In this document: piece after piece, positions 1 to 7,712 of the stretch | Position numbering within the stretch: position 1 is the first letter of the stretch | How the letters are laid out: every line of letters starts with the position of its first letter | Origin: DATLLN01 sp963797175 | GTDB lineage: Bacteria; Actinomycetota; Thermoleophilia; Gaiellales; JAICJC01 | Length of the DNA: 64,000 nucleotides | Assembly (NCBI GenBank): GCA_963797175.1 | Contig: CAWCOL010000009.1 | Span: 186,001 to 250,000, forward strand | Direction of reading: 5' to 3' | Notes under the pieces: model-generated | The model's input: the letters and a program-made list of their open reading frames with translations, nothing else | The model's database searches: none | Told to the model about the DNA's origin: nothing | Made by a program: the position numbers and the translations under genes

Positions 1-1603
1 GAAGGGGATCGACCCGCGCGACGCGCACTTCATCACGAGCCGCATCTGCGGTATCTGTGGTGACAACCACGCCACCTGCTCGTGCCTGAACCAGAACATG
101 GCATACGGCGTCAAGCCACCGGCACTGGGCGACCTCGCATTCAACCTGGCGGAGTCGGCGGACTACATCTTCGACCATGCCATCTTCAACGACTGCATGG
201 CGAACGTGGACTTCTGCGAGCAGATGGTCAAGGAGACAAACCCCACGCTGCTGGCGACCGCCGAGCGGACGTCCGCGCCGGGCAAGGACATCCACGGCTA
301 CGCGACCATCGCGGACATCATGCGGGCGCTCAACCCGTTCACCGGCGAGTTCTATCTGGAGACGCTCCACGTCGCCCGGTACACGCGTGAGATGTACTGC
401 CTCTTCGGCGGCCGGCACACACACCCCTCGACGATCATGCCGGGCGGCTGCAGCGCTGACATCACGCACCAGACGTGCACCGACTACTACGTGCGGCTGA
501 TGCGCTACTTCGACTACGTCAAGCGCAGCGTGCCCATGCACGACGACCTGTACGACTTCTTCCTCCAGGAGCTGCCCGGCTACGACATGGTCGGCTACCG
601 CGACACCAACCTGGTCAACTGGGGCTGCTTCGACGACCCCGACTACGTCGACTACGACTATCGCAACATGACCGACTGGGGTCGCAAGCGCTACATCACG
701 CCGGGCATCGCCATCAACGGCGAGCTGATCACGACCGACCTGGTCGAGATCAACCTGATGATCCGCATCCTGCTCGGCTCGTCGTACTTCGACTCGTGGG
801 AGAACGAGCCGACGCTGGTCGATCGCGACCCGCTGGGCAACCCGGTGGACAAGAACCACCCGTGGAACAAGGTGACGCTGCCGAAGCCGCAGAAGCGGGA
901 CTTCGCCGACAAGTACACCTGGGTCGTCTCGCCGCGCATCTACGACAAGCGCACCGACACCCACGTCTGCTGCGACACCGGCGGCGGCCCGTTCGCCCGC
1001 CAGTGGTGCACCGCCAAGGCGGGGATCGTCGACTTCGGCTACGTCAAGGCGACCGGCCACTCCCTGCAGATGGTGCTCCCCCGCTCCCCCAACATGCCCG
1101 AGATGGAGCTGGAGTGGAAGGTGCCGGAGAAGTCGAACGCGATCGAGCGCGACCGCGCCCGCACCTACCACCAGGCCTACGCGGCGCTGATCGCGTTGCA
1201 CAACCTGGAGCGGGCGATGAAGGAGGTGCAGGCCGGCCGCACCAAGAGCTGGAACAGCTTCAAGGTGCCCGAGAGCGCGGTCAGCTGCGGGTTCCACGAG
1301 GCCGCCCGCGGAGTGCTCTCCCACCACATGGTGATCCGTGAGGGCAAGATCGCGAACTACCAGCCCTACCCGCCGACGCCGTGGAACGCAAGCCCGCGGG
1401 ACGTCTACGGGACGCCCGGCCCCTACGAGGACGCGGTCCAGAACACGCCCATCTTCGAGGAGAACGGCCCGGAGAACTTCAAGGGCATCGACATCATGCG
1501 AGCGGTGCGGTCGTTCGATCCGTGCCTCCCGTGCGGCGTCCACATGTACACGGGCGGCGGCAAGGTGCGGAAGGTGATCCACACACCGACGGCGCTGGCA
1601 TAG
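1..1603 (+). CDS. hhyL: [NiFe]-hydrogenase large subunit, group 1h-like (5' partial)
   Basis: Catalytic subunit that binds the NiFe(CN)2CO centre and oxidises H2. The reading frame is open to the left edge, so the N-terminus lies outside the window. Visible motifs: the N-terminal nickel-binding RICGICGDNHATCS (bases about 41-82) and the C-terminal DPCLPCGVH followed by MYTGGGK, the site where a maturation protease cuts after His. The closing stretch (HHMVIREGKIANYQPYPPTP, then the DPCLPCGVH region) matches what I know of actinobacterial group 1h (Hhy) enzymes that oxidise atmospheric H2 during starvation; that subgroup call is from memory. It heads a plus-strand operon with its own protease and Hyp proteins. 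The small subunit is presumably just upstream. The next gene has an AGGAGG ribosome site at 1602-1607, overlapping this stop codon. Confidence 0.95.
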   Translation, partial: KGIDPRDAHFITSRICGICGDNHATCSCLNQNMAYGVKPPALGDLAFNLAESADYIFDHAIFNDCMANVDFCEQMVKETNPTLLATAERTSAPGKDIHGYATIADIMRALNPFTGEFYLETLHVARYTREMYCLFGGRHTHPSTIMPGGCSADITHQTCTDYYVRLMRYFDYVKRSVPMHDDLYDFFLQELPGYDMVGYRDTNLVNWGCFDDPDYVDYDYRNMTDWGRKRYITPGIAINGELITTDLVEINLMIRILLGSSYFDSWENEPTLVDRDPLGNPVDKNHPWNKVTLPKPQKRDFADKYTWVVSPRIYDKRTDTHVCCDTGGGPFARQWCTAKAGIVDFGYVKATGHSLQMVLPRSPNMPEMELEWKVPEKSNAIERDRARTYHQAYAALIALHNLERAMKEVQAGRTKSWNSFKVPESAVSCGFHEAARGVLSHHMVIREGKIANYQPYPPTPWNASPRDVYGTPGPYEDAVQNTPIFEENGPENFKGIDIMRAVRSFDPCLPCGVHMYTGGGKVRKVIHTPTALA

Positions 1604-1613
1604 GAGGGTCACG

Positions 1614-2465
1614 ATGGCCGTGACCGCGCCCACCGAAGGCCCCGACCAGCTGGTCGTCCGGGTGCAGGACCTCCAGGCCCGGCTGGACGCGACCGGGGAC
1701 GCCGTCACCCGCGGCGTGGCCGAAGAGCTCGTCTCCGCGATCGTGCAGATGTACGGCGTCGGACTGGAGCAGATCATGGCCATCGTGGCCGAGTCCGGCG
1801 CCGACGGCGAGCGGCTGCTGCTGGAGCTCGCCGACGACCCGCTGGTGGCGACCCTGCTGATGATCCACGACCTCCACCCGGTGCCGCTGGAGCGCCGGGT
1901 GGGGATCGCGCTCGAGCAGGTGCGGCCGTACATGGAGTCCCACGGCGGCAACGTCGAGCTGCTGTCGCTCCAGGACGGCGTCGCCCGGCTGCGGCTGGAG
2001 GGAAGCTGCACGGACTGCTCGGCGTCGAGCGTGACGCTCGAGCTCGCGATCAAGCAGGCACTGGAGCAGGCGGCGCCCGACCTGGAGGGGCTGGAGGTCG
2101 AGGGGATCGAGCCCCCGGCCGAGGCGGCGGCGCCCGCCCAGGCGCAGGTGGCGCCCTCCTGGGTCGAGATCGACCGGCTCGACCGGCTGCCGGCCGGCGA
2201 GCTGGCCTCGGCCGACGTCGCCGGCACCGCGCTGGTGGTGGCAAACGTCGGCGGCACCCTGCTCGCCTACCTCGACCGCTGCGCCGAGTGCGGCGGGGCG
2301 CTGCGCGGCGGCTCCCTGGCCGAGGGCGTGCTGCACTGCCCCGGCTGCGGGCGCGCCTACTTCCTGCCCCGCGCCGGCCGCTCGATGGACGGCGACCGGC
2401 TCCAGCTCGACCCGGTGCCGCTGCTGCGCGACCGCGGCACCGTCCGGGTGGCGCTGAGCGCATGA
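1614..2465 (+). CDS. NifU-domain protein with C-terminal Rieske-like zinc-ribbon domain
   Basis: A 283-residue protein in the hydrogenase operon. The middle (about residues 95-160) is a NifU C-terminal iron-sulfur scaffold domain with GSCTDCSASS, the CxxC that holds the cluster. The C-terminal part (about 185-275) aligns with Rieske-like proteins, but the metal ligands read CAECGG and HCPGCGRAYF. Both pairs are CxxC, and the second Rieske histidine position is Cys, so a four-Cys zinc or rubredoxin-type site is more likely than a 2Fe-2S Rieske centre. Start ATG follows AGGAGG by 6 nt. Likely role: iron-sulfur delivery to, or electron transfer from, the hydrogenase (inference). Confidence 0.85.
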   Translation: MAVTAPTEGPDQLVVRVQDLQARLDATGDAVTRGVAEELVSAIVQMYGVGLEQIMAIVAESGADGERLLLELADDPLVATLLMIHDLHPVPLERRVGIALEQVRPYMESHGGNVELLSLQDGVARLRLEGSCTDCSASSVTLELAIKQALEQAAPDLEGLEVEGIEPPAEAAAPAQAQVAPSWVEIDRLDRLPAGELASADVAGTALVVANVGGTLLAYLDRCAECGGALRGGSLAEGVLHCPGCGRAYFLPRAGRSMDGDRLQLDPVPLLRDRGTVRVALSA

Positions 2466-2477
2466 GCACGAACGGCG

Positions 2478-3161
2478 GTGAGCCGCGTCACCGGACGGCA
2501 GCGGGTTGCGGAGGCCGTCGCCGCACGCCGCCGCGCGCAGATGGTGTCCGGCCTGCGCGGGCTGGCCCGGCCGGGCTCCTCACCGGCGGGGACGCCGCCG
2601 GTGGCACGGTCGGACGGCGAGCGCTGCGACCTGTGCGGCACGGCGGTGCCCGACGACCACCGCCACCTGCTCCAGCTGGTCGAGCGGCGGATCGACTGCG
2701 TCTGCGAGAGCTGCTGGGCGATGCGCTCGGGCGACCCCGAGTACCGGCCGACGGGGACACGGACGGCCTGGCTCCCCGATCTCGACCTGCCCGACGACGT
2801 CTGGGCGAGCTTCCAGATCCCGATCGGGCTCGCCTTCTTCATGGACTCGACCACCGCCGGCTGCGTCGTCGCCCTGTACCCCAGCCCGGGCGGCGCCACC
2901 GAGAGCGAGCTGCACTTCGCCTCCTGGAACCGGATGGTCGAGCTGAACCCGGTGCTGGCCGACCTGGAGGCGGACGTCGAGGGGCTGATCGTCAACCGGC
3001 TGTCCGACCCGCCCGCGTTCGCGATCGCCCCGATCGACCGCTGCTACGCGCTGACGGGCACGGTCAAGGCGACCTGGGAGGGCCTGTCCGGCGGCTCCCG
3101 GGTGCAGGAGGCCGTCGCCGCGTTCTTCGACGGCATCCATGCCGAGGCGGTCGGGGTGTGA
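2478..3161 (+). CDS. Hydrogenase-cluster protein of unknown function (DUF5947-like)
   Basis: A 227-residue soluble protein with two CxxC pairs near residues 50-77 (CDLCG and CESCW), suggesting a structural zinc site or bound cluster. The rest has no motif I recognise. I assign it to the DUF5947 family from memory of the gene order in actinobacterial group 1h hydrogenase clusters. The GTG start used here lies 13 nt after the previous stop. An ATG at 2462 overlaps the previous stop in the common ATGA arrangement but is in another frame, so either this start is right or an indel lies near 2465-2510. It ends in a GTGA overlap with the next gene, so the two are probably translationally coupled. 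Confidence 0.75.
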   Translation: MSRVTGRQRVAEAVAARRRAQMVSGLRGLARPGSSPAGTPPVARSDGERCDLCGTAVPDDHRHLLQLVERRIDCVCESCWAMRSGDPEYRPTGTRTAWLPDLDLPDDVWASFQIPIGLAFFMDSTTAGCVVALYPSPGGATESELHFASWNRMVELNPVLADLEADVEGLIVNRLSDPPAFAIAPIDRCYALTGTVKATWEGLSGGSRVQEAVAAFFDGIHAEAVGV

Positions 3162-3838
3162 CCACGCAGCCCTCGGCCGCGCCGCTGCCGCCCTCGGCGC
3201 CGCCCGAGCCGGAGTTCGCGGTGCTGGGCGCCCGCACGGTGCGCCACGCGGCGGCCCCGACGCTGGCCTTCGACCTCCAGGTGTCCGAGCCCAGCGGCCG
3301 CGACGTGTACATGATCGCGCTGACGATCCAGGTGATGATCGAGCCCGCCCGGCGCACCTACGACGACGTCACGCGGCGCCGCCTGGTGGGGCTGTTCGGG
3401 CCGCCCGAGCGCTGGTCGGTGACGACGCGCAGCCTGGTCTGGTGCCAGCTCGACGTGGTCGTGCCTGCGTTCACCGGATCGACCACCGTGGCCGTGCCGG
3501 TGGCCTGCAGCTACGACCTCGAGGTGGCGGCGGCGAAGTACCTGCACGCGCTGGCGGACGGCGAGGCGCCCCTGGCGCTGCACTTCAACGGCGTCGTCTA
3601 CTACCCCGCCGACGACGGCGGGCTGCAGATGGTGCTGATCCCCTGGTCGCGATCGATCGGGTTCCGGATGCCGATCGAGGTCTGGAACGAGACGATCTCC
3701 CACTACTACCCGAACACGGGCTGGGTCGCCCTGCGGTCGGAGACGCTCGAGGCGCTGGAGCAGCGCCGCGTCGACGGCGCCCACGCGACGCTGGACGCGA
3801 CCGTCCGGCGGCTGCTGGAGGAGGCCCCGGACGGCTGA
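3158..3838 (+). CDS. Hydrogenase-cluster protein of unknown function (DUF6084-like)
   Basis: A 226-residue protein with a proline-rich N-terminus, no signal peptide and no membrane segment. The chosen GTG at 3158 overlaps the stop of the preceding gene (GTGA), which fits the coupling seen all along this operon. It has aromatic, conserved-looking stretches (ERWSVTTRSLVWCQLDVVVP and WNETISHYYPNTGWVAL) but no catalytic motif I know. I place it in DUF6084 by its position between a DUF5947-like gene and the hydrogenase protease, from memory. The function may be assembly or membrane attachment of the hydrogenase, which is a guess from context. Confidence 0.75.
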   Translation: MTTQPSAAPLPPSAPPEPEFAVLGARTVRHAAAPTLAFDLQVSEPSGRDVYMIALTIQVMIEPARRTYDDVTRRRLVGLFGPPERWSVTTRSLVWCQLDVVVPAFTGSTTVAVPVACSYDLEVAAAKYLHALADGEAPLALHFNGVVYYPADDGGLQMVLIPWSRSIGFRMPIEVWNETISHYYPNTGWVALRSETLEALEQRRVDGAHATLDATVRRLLEEAPDG

Positions 3839-3842
3839 CGCG

Positions 3843-4971
3843 CTGGAGGAGCTGGTCGAGTCACTGCTGTGGGAGGGCTACGCGCTGTACCCGTACACGC
3901 CGGGCGCGACCAAGAACGCGACGCCGACGCCGTTCGGGATCGCGTATCCGCCGGCCTACGCGGCCGGCCTCTCCAGCACGTACGACCACCTGGAGCTGCG
4001 CTGCGTCCTCGAGGACGCGGAGCGGCGCCGTGCTGTCCGCCGAGGTGCGGTTCCTGGCGGCGTCGGGAGACGCCCATCGCGGCTGGGCACAGCGGCTCGA
4101 CCTGCCGCCCGTGCCGGCCCGCGAGCTGGTCACCGGCCCGGTCGCCCAGGAGCTGGCCGTGGACGGCGGCGCGCACCGGCTGGCCGTCGGGCTCCGGCTC
4201 TCGGCGGCCCCGGCCGGGGACGGCGAGCTGGAGGTCGCGCTGCGCATCGAGAACCGCACCGAGTGCCCCGAGGGACTCGACCGCGCCGCGGCGCTGGCTC
4301 GCTCGCTGCTCTCGACCCACCCGCTGCTGCGCGTCGCCGGCGGCCGGTTCATCTCGCCGCTGGAGCGCACCTGCGCCAGCGTCAACACGTTCCCTGTGCT
4401 GGCGACGGACGCCGACGACGCCGTCCTGGGCGCAGCCATCGTCCTGCCCGACCACCCGCAGCTCGCACCCGAGAGCCGGGGCGGGCTGTTCGACTCGACC
4501 GAGATCGAGGAGGCGCTGCTGCTCCACGTCCAGGTGCTGAGCGATGCCGAGCGGGAGGAGATCGAGCGGGCCGACCCGGCGGTGCGCGAGATGGTGGCCC
4601 GCGCGGCCGCCGTCACGCCACGGGAGCTGTCCGCGCTCCACGGCCGCGTCACGCTGCGCGACCCGGAGACGACCTCGCCGCCCCAGCCCCCGCCGGATCT
4701 GGCGGATCCCAGCGCCGGCCAGGACGAGGCGACGGTGGGCGACGTCGTCTTCCGCCGTGGCGGCCACGTGCGCATCCGGCCGGCCCCCGACGCCGACCTG
4801 CACGCCCGGCTGCTGGACGGGCGCTCGGCGACGATCGAGCGCATCTTCGTCGACCTCGACGGCAAGACGCACCTGGGCGTCACCGTGGACGGCGACCCCG
4901 GGCAGGAGCTGATGCGCGAGACGAACCGCCTGCTCTTCTTCTTCGCTCCCGAGGTGGAGGTGATCGAGTGA
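3843..4971 (+). CDS. Hydrogenase-cluster protein of unknown function, broken by a 1-nt frameshift
   Basis: Coding signal runs in frame from about 3843 (ELVESLLWEGYALYPYTPG) to about 4025 and then continues in the next frame (AVLSAEVRFLAASGD) to a TGA at 4971. Removing one C near 4024 (GAGCGGCGCC to GAGGGCGCC) restores a single protein of about 375 residues. No ATG, GTG or TTG start precedes the N-terminal block in frame, so the start is unresolved. The middle holds a SVNTFPVLATD-like segment, and the tail carries a small beta-rich unit (HVRIRPAPDADLHARLLDGR). I do not recognise a function. The gene sits between the DUF6084-like gene and the maturation protease and overlaps the latter by GTGA. 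Confidence 0.7.
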
Positions 4972-5486
4972 CGCTCGAGCCCCGATTCCTGGTTGCCGGT
5001 GTCGGCAACGCATGGCTGCGCGACGACGGCTTCGGCGGCGAGGTGGCGCGGCGCCTCCGTGAGCGCGCGCTCCCGGCCGACGTGGCGGTGATGGACGCCG
5101 GCACCGGCGGCCTCGACCTCGCCTACGAGGTGATGCGCGGCTACGACGCGCTGGTCATCCTCGACGTCAGCCGCCAGGGCGGCGAGCCCGGCACCCTCTA
5201 CGTGATGGAGCCTGACGAGGCGTCGGTGGAAGGCGGCATCGACGACGGCGCGACCATCAACCCGCACGGCATGGACCCCCAGACCGTGCTGCGCTTCGTC
5301 AAGTCGATCGGCGCGTGGCCCGGCAAGGTGGTCGTCGTCGCCTGCGAGCCCGCGGAGGTCGAGGAGCTCGGCTTCGGCCTGTCCGAGCAGGTCGAGCGGG
5401 CCGTCGCCGGCGCCGTCGACCTGGTCGTGGCCACGCTCGACGAGCTGCGCACGGAGGCCGTGCGCGGGGGCGCGGTCGGTGCATGA
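4968..5486 (+). CDS. Hydrogenase maturation protease (HyaD/HybD, peptidase M52 type)
   Basis: A 172-residue endopeptidase expected to remove the short C-terminal peptide of the large subunit after nickel insertion. The GNAWLRDDGFGGEVARRL block near the N-terminus carries the family GxGN..DDG signature with the nickel-sensing acidic residue. It is followed by MDAGTGGLDL and VVVACEPAEVEELGFGLS, both typical of M52. GTG start in a GTGA overlap with the upstream gene. Its 3' end overlaps hypA by 8 nt. The substrate is almost certainly the large subunit at the start of this operon, whose tail DPCLPCGVH/MYTG is the expected cut site. Confidence 0.92.
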   Translation: MTLEPRFLVAGVGNAWLRDDGFGGEVARRLRERALPADVAVMDAGTGGLDLAYEVMRGYDALVILDVSRQGGEPGTLYVMEPDEASVEGGIDDGATINPHGMDPQTVLRFVKSIGAWPGKVVVVACEPAEVEELGFGLSEQVERAVAGAVDLVVATLDELRTEAVRGGAVGA

Positions 5487-5838
5487 GCTCTCGCTCAGCA
5501 GCGCCATCGTCAACACCGTCGTCAAGCATGCGGACGGACGCCGGGTGACGCTCGTCAGCCTGCGCGTGGGGCGTCTGCGCCAGGTCGTCCCCGACACGCT
5601 CGAGTTCTACTTCGGCTTCGTCGCGCGCGACACGGTCTGCGAGGGCGCACGGCTGGAGCAGGAGCTGGTGGACGCGCGACTGCGGTGCACACCGTGCGGC
5701 CGGGAGTGGCCGATCGAGATCCCCGCGTTCCTCTGCCCCACCTGCGGGGGCAGCGACGTCGTCGTGGCCGCCGGTGACGAGTTCGAGGTCGAGTCCATCG
5801 AGATCGAGGAGGCCACCGCATGCATCGCACAAGGGTGA
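5479..5838 (+). CDS. hypA: Hydrogenase nickel incorporation protein HypA
   Basis: A 119-residue nickel metallochaperone. It begins MHELSLS (GTG start), where the N-terminal Met-His-Glu forms the nickel site, so the start at 5479 is well determined. The zinc site is formed by CTPCG (about residues 72-76) and CPTCGG (about 91-96). It delivers nickel with HypB to the large subunit. It overlaps the protease gene by 8 nt and hypB by 19 nt, so all are read from one mRNA. Confidence 0.96.
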   Translation: MHELSLSSAIVNTVVKHADGRRVTLVSLRVGRLRQVVPDTLEFYFGFVARDTVCEGARLEQELVDARLRCTPCGREWPIEIPAFLCPTCGGSDVVVAAGDEFEVESIEIEEATACIAQG

Positions 5839-6501
5839 GGATCGTCGAGGAGGCGCTCGACGCCAACAACACGATCGCCCGGGCCAACCGGGCCGACTTC
5901 GACCGCGAGGGCGTCAGGGTCGTCAACTTCATGAGCGCACCCGGAGCCGGCAAGACGACGCTGCTGGAGCGGGTCATCGGCAGCCTGCCGGGCATCCGGG
6001 CGGGCGTGCTGGAGGGCGACGTGCAGGGGTCGCTGGACGCCGACCGCCTGGCCAGCCTGCACGTGCCGGTCACGCAGCTGAACACCGATCCCGGGTTCGG
6101 CGGGGAGTGCCACCTGGACGCCAACATGGTGCGCTCGGCCCTCGGCCAGCTGCCGCTGGGCGACATCGACCTGCTGGTGATCGAGAACGTCGGCAACCTC
6201 GTCTGCCCGGCGGAGTTCCACGTCGGCGAGCACCGCCGGGTGATGGTGTCGTCGGTGACCGAAGGGCGAGGACAAGCCGCTCAAGTACCCGCTCATGTTC
6301 CGCACCTGCGACCTGGTGGTCGTCAACAAGATCGACCTGCTGCCTCACCTCGACTACGACCTCGACACGTTCCTGCACCACCTGGACAACGTGCATCCCG
6401 GGGTCGAGCGGATGCTGGTCAGCGCCCGCACCGGCGAGGGGATCGACGCCTGGCGGGACTGGCTCGCGGCGGTGGCCGCGCCCGAGGAGGCGCTCGCGTG
6501 A
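5820..6501 (+). CDS. hypB: Hydrogenase nickel incorporation GTPase HypB, broken by a 1-nt frameshift
   Basis: GTPase that drives nickel transfer from HypA. Walker A is SAPGAGKTT (residues 39-47). GDVQGSLDADR and the ENVGNLVCPAEF region are typical, and NKIDLL is the guanine-specificity motif. Frame 1 runs to VSSVTEG at about 6261. The next frame then continues with EDKPLKYPLMFRTCDLVVVNK. Deleting one G from GAAGGGCGAGG near 6261-6265 gives one intact protein of about 226 residues, so this looks like an indel error and not decay. No His-rich N-terminal stretch is present. The 3' end overlaps the SIS gene by GTGA. Confidence 0.9.
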
Positions 6502-7712
6502 GCTCCGCCCTCCGCGGAGCGCACGGCGCGGTGCTCGAGGACGAGCTCGAGCGGCGCACCGACGCCAACCGGAGGTTCTTCGACGAGCACGCCGAGCGCC
6601 TGGCGCACCTCTGCCACCTGATGGCCGAGCGGTTCGCCCGGGGCGGCCGGCTGGTCGCCTTCGGCCGGTCGCCGGCGGCGCGGTCGGACGTGCGCCACGT
6701 CGCGGTCGAGTTCGTGCACCCGGTGATCGTGGGCAAGCGCGCCCTGCCCGCGATCGGGCTGGCCGGCGAGGGCGGCGACCTGGCGGCGCAGGTCGCCCTG
6801 ATCGCACGGCCGGACGACATCGCGATCGCGTTCGGCGCGGACGAGGACGGCGGCGAGGCGGCCCGCGCGCTGGCGGCCGCCCGTGCCGGCGGCTGCCTGA
6901 CGGTCGCGTTCTGCCCGGCGGGCGCCGAGTGGGAGTTCGAGCCGCCGGCAGGCGACCCGGACGTCCGCCAGGAGCTGGTGGAGACGCTCTACCACGTGCT
7001 GTGGGAGCTCGTCCACGTCTTCTTCGACCACCGCGGGCTGCTGCGCGGGCGGAGCGCCCGCGCGACGCACGACGCGGGCGCGTCCAGCTTCCTCTACCCG
7101 TTCCTGGCCGAGCAGGAGGACGACCTCGATCCGGTGGTGGACGACGTCCGGCGCTCCGTGCTGATGAAGGCGCAGGAGATCGCCGAGCTGCGCGCGCAGA
7201 CGCTGCAGGAGAACGCCGGCGTGCTGGAGGCGGCGGCGGCCGACCTGCGGGCGAGCTTCGACGGGGGCGGCAAGCTGCTCGCCTTCGGCAACGGCGGCTC
7301 GGCGACCGACGCGATGGACGTCGTCGCCGACTTCCGCCGGCCGCGCGGATCCGGCCGCGGCCACACCGCGCTCGACCTGACCGAGGATCCTGCGATCATC
7401 ACCGCGATCGCCAACGACGTCGGTGTCGAGGCGATCTTCTCCCGGCAGGTGATCGCCCACGGCTCGGCCGGCGACGTGCTGCTCGCGCTCTCCACGTCCG
7501 GCGGCTCCGGGAACGTGATCGCGGCGCTGGCCGAGGCGCGGAGGCGCGGGCTGCGGACGATCGCCATGGTCGGCTACGACGGTGGTCAGGTCGCGGCGGA
7601 GCAGCTCGCCGACCACGTCGTGATCAGCCGCTCCGAGCACATCCCCCGCATCCAGGAGGCGCAGGCGTCCGCCTACCACGTGCTGCGCCTGCTGGTGGAC
7701 GCCGGCCCGTGA
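6498..7712 (+). CDS. Tandem SIS-domain protein (phosphoheptose isomerase-like) in hydrogenase operon
   Basis: A 404-residue protein. The C-terminal half (about 210-404) is a clear SIS sugar-phosphate domain of GmhA type: LLAFGNGGSATDAMD for phosphate binding and ALSTSGGSGNVIAAL for the second loop. The N-terminal half (about 10-190) also has a SIS-like layout (LVAFGRSPAARSDV) but a weaker match, suggesting a duplicated fold with one degenerate site. GTG start overlaps the hypB stop, and the end overlaps hypF. I recall SIS/phosphoheptose isomerase genes in actinobacterial hydrogenase clusters, but their role in maturation is not known to me. It may act on a sugar-phosphate precursor or be purely structural. 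Confidence 0.85.
   Translation: MSSALRGAHGAVLEDELERRTDANRRFFDEHAERLAHLCHLMAERFARGGRLVAFGRSPAARSDVRHVAVEFVHPVIVGKRALPAIGLAGEGGDLAAQVALIARPDDIAIAFGADEDGGEAARALAAARAGGCLTVAFCPAGAEWEFEPPAGDPDVRQELVETLYHVLWELVHVFFDHRGLLRGRSARATHDAGASSFLYPFLAEQEDDLDPVVDDVRRSVLMKAQEIAELRAQTLQENAGVLEAAAADLRASFDGGGKLLAFGNGGSATDAMDVVADFRRPRGSGRGHTALDLTEDPAIITAIANDVGVEAIFSRQVIAHGSAGDVLLALSTSGGSGNVIAALAEARRRGLRTIAMVGYDGGQVAAEQLADHVVISRSEHIPRIQEAQASAYHVLRLLVDAGP

Noticed and set aside
2160..2465. True Rieske 2Fe-2S domain in the NifU protein
   Set aside because: Both His ligands are absent; the four ligands are Cys.
5820..7712. A single 630-residue HypB-SIS fusion
   Set aside because: The join arises only because the indel near 6263 moves hypB into the SIS frame. 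The normal hypB C-terminus continues in the other frame and overlaps the SIS start by GTGA.
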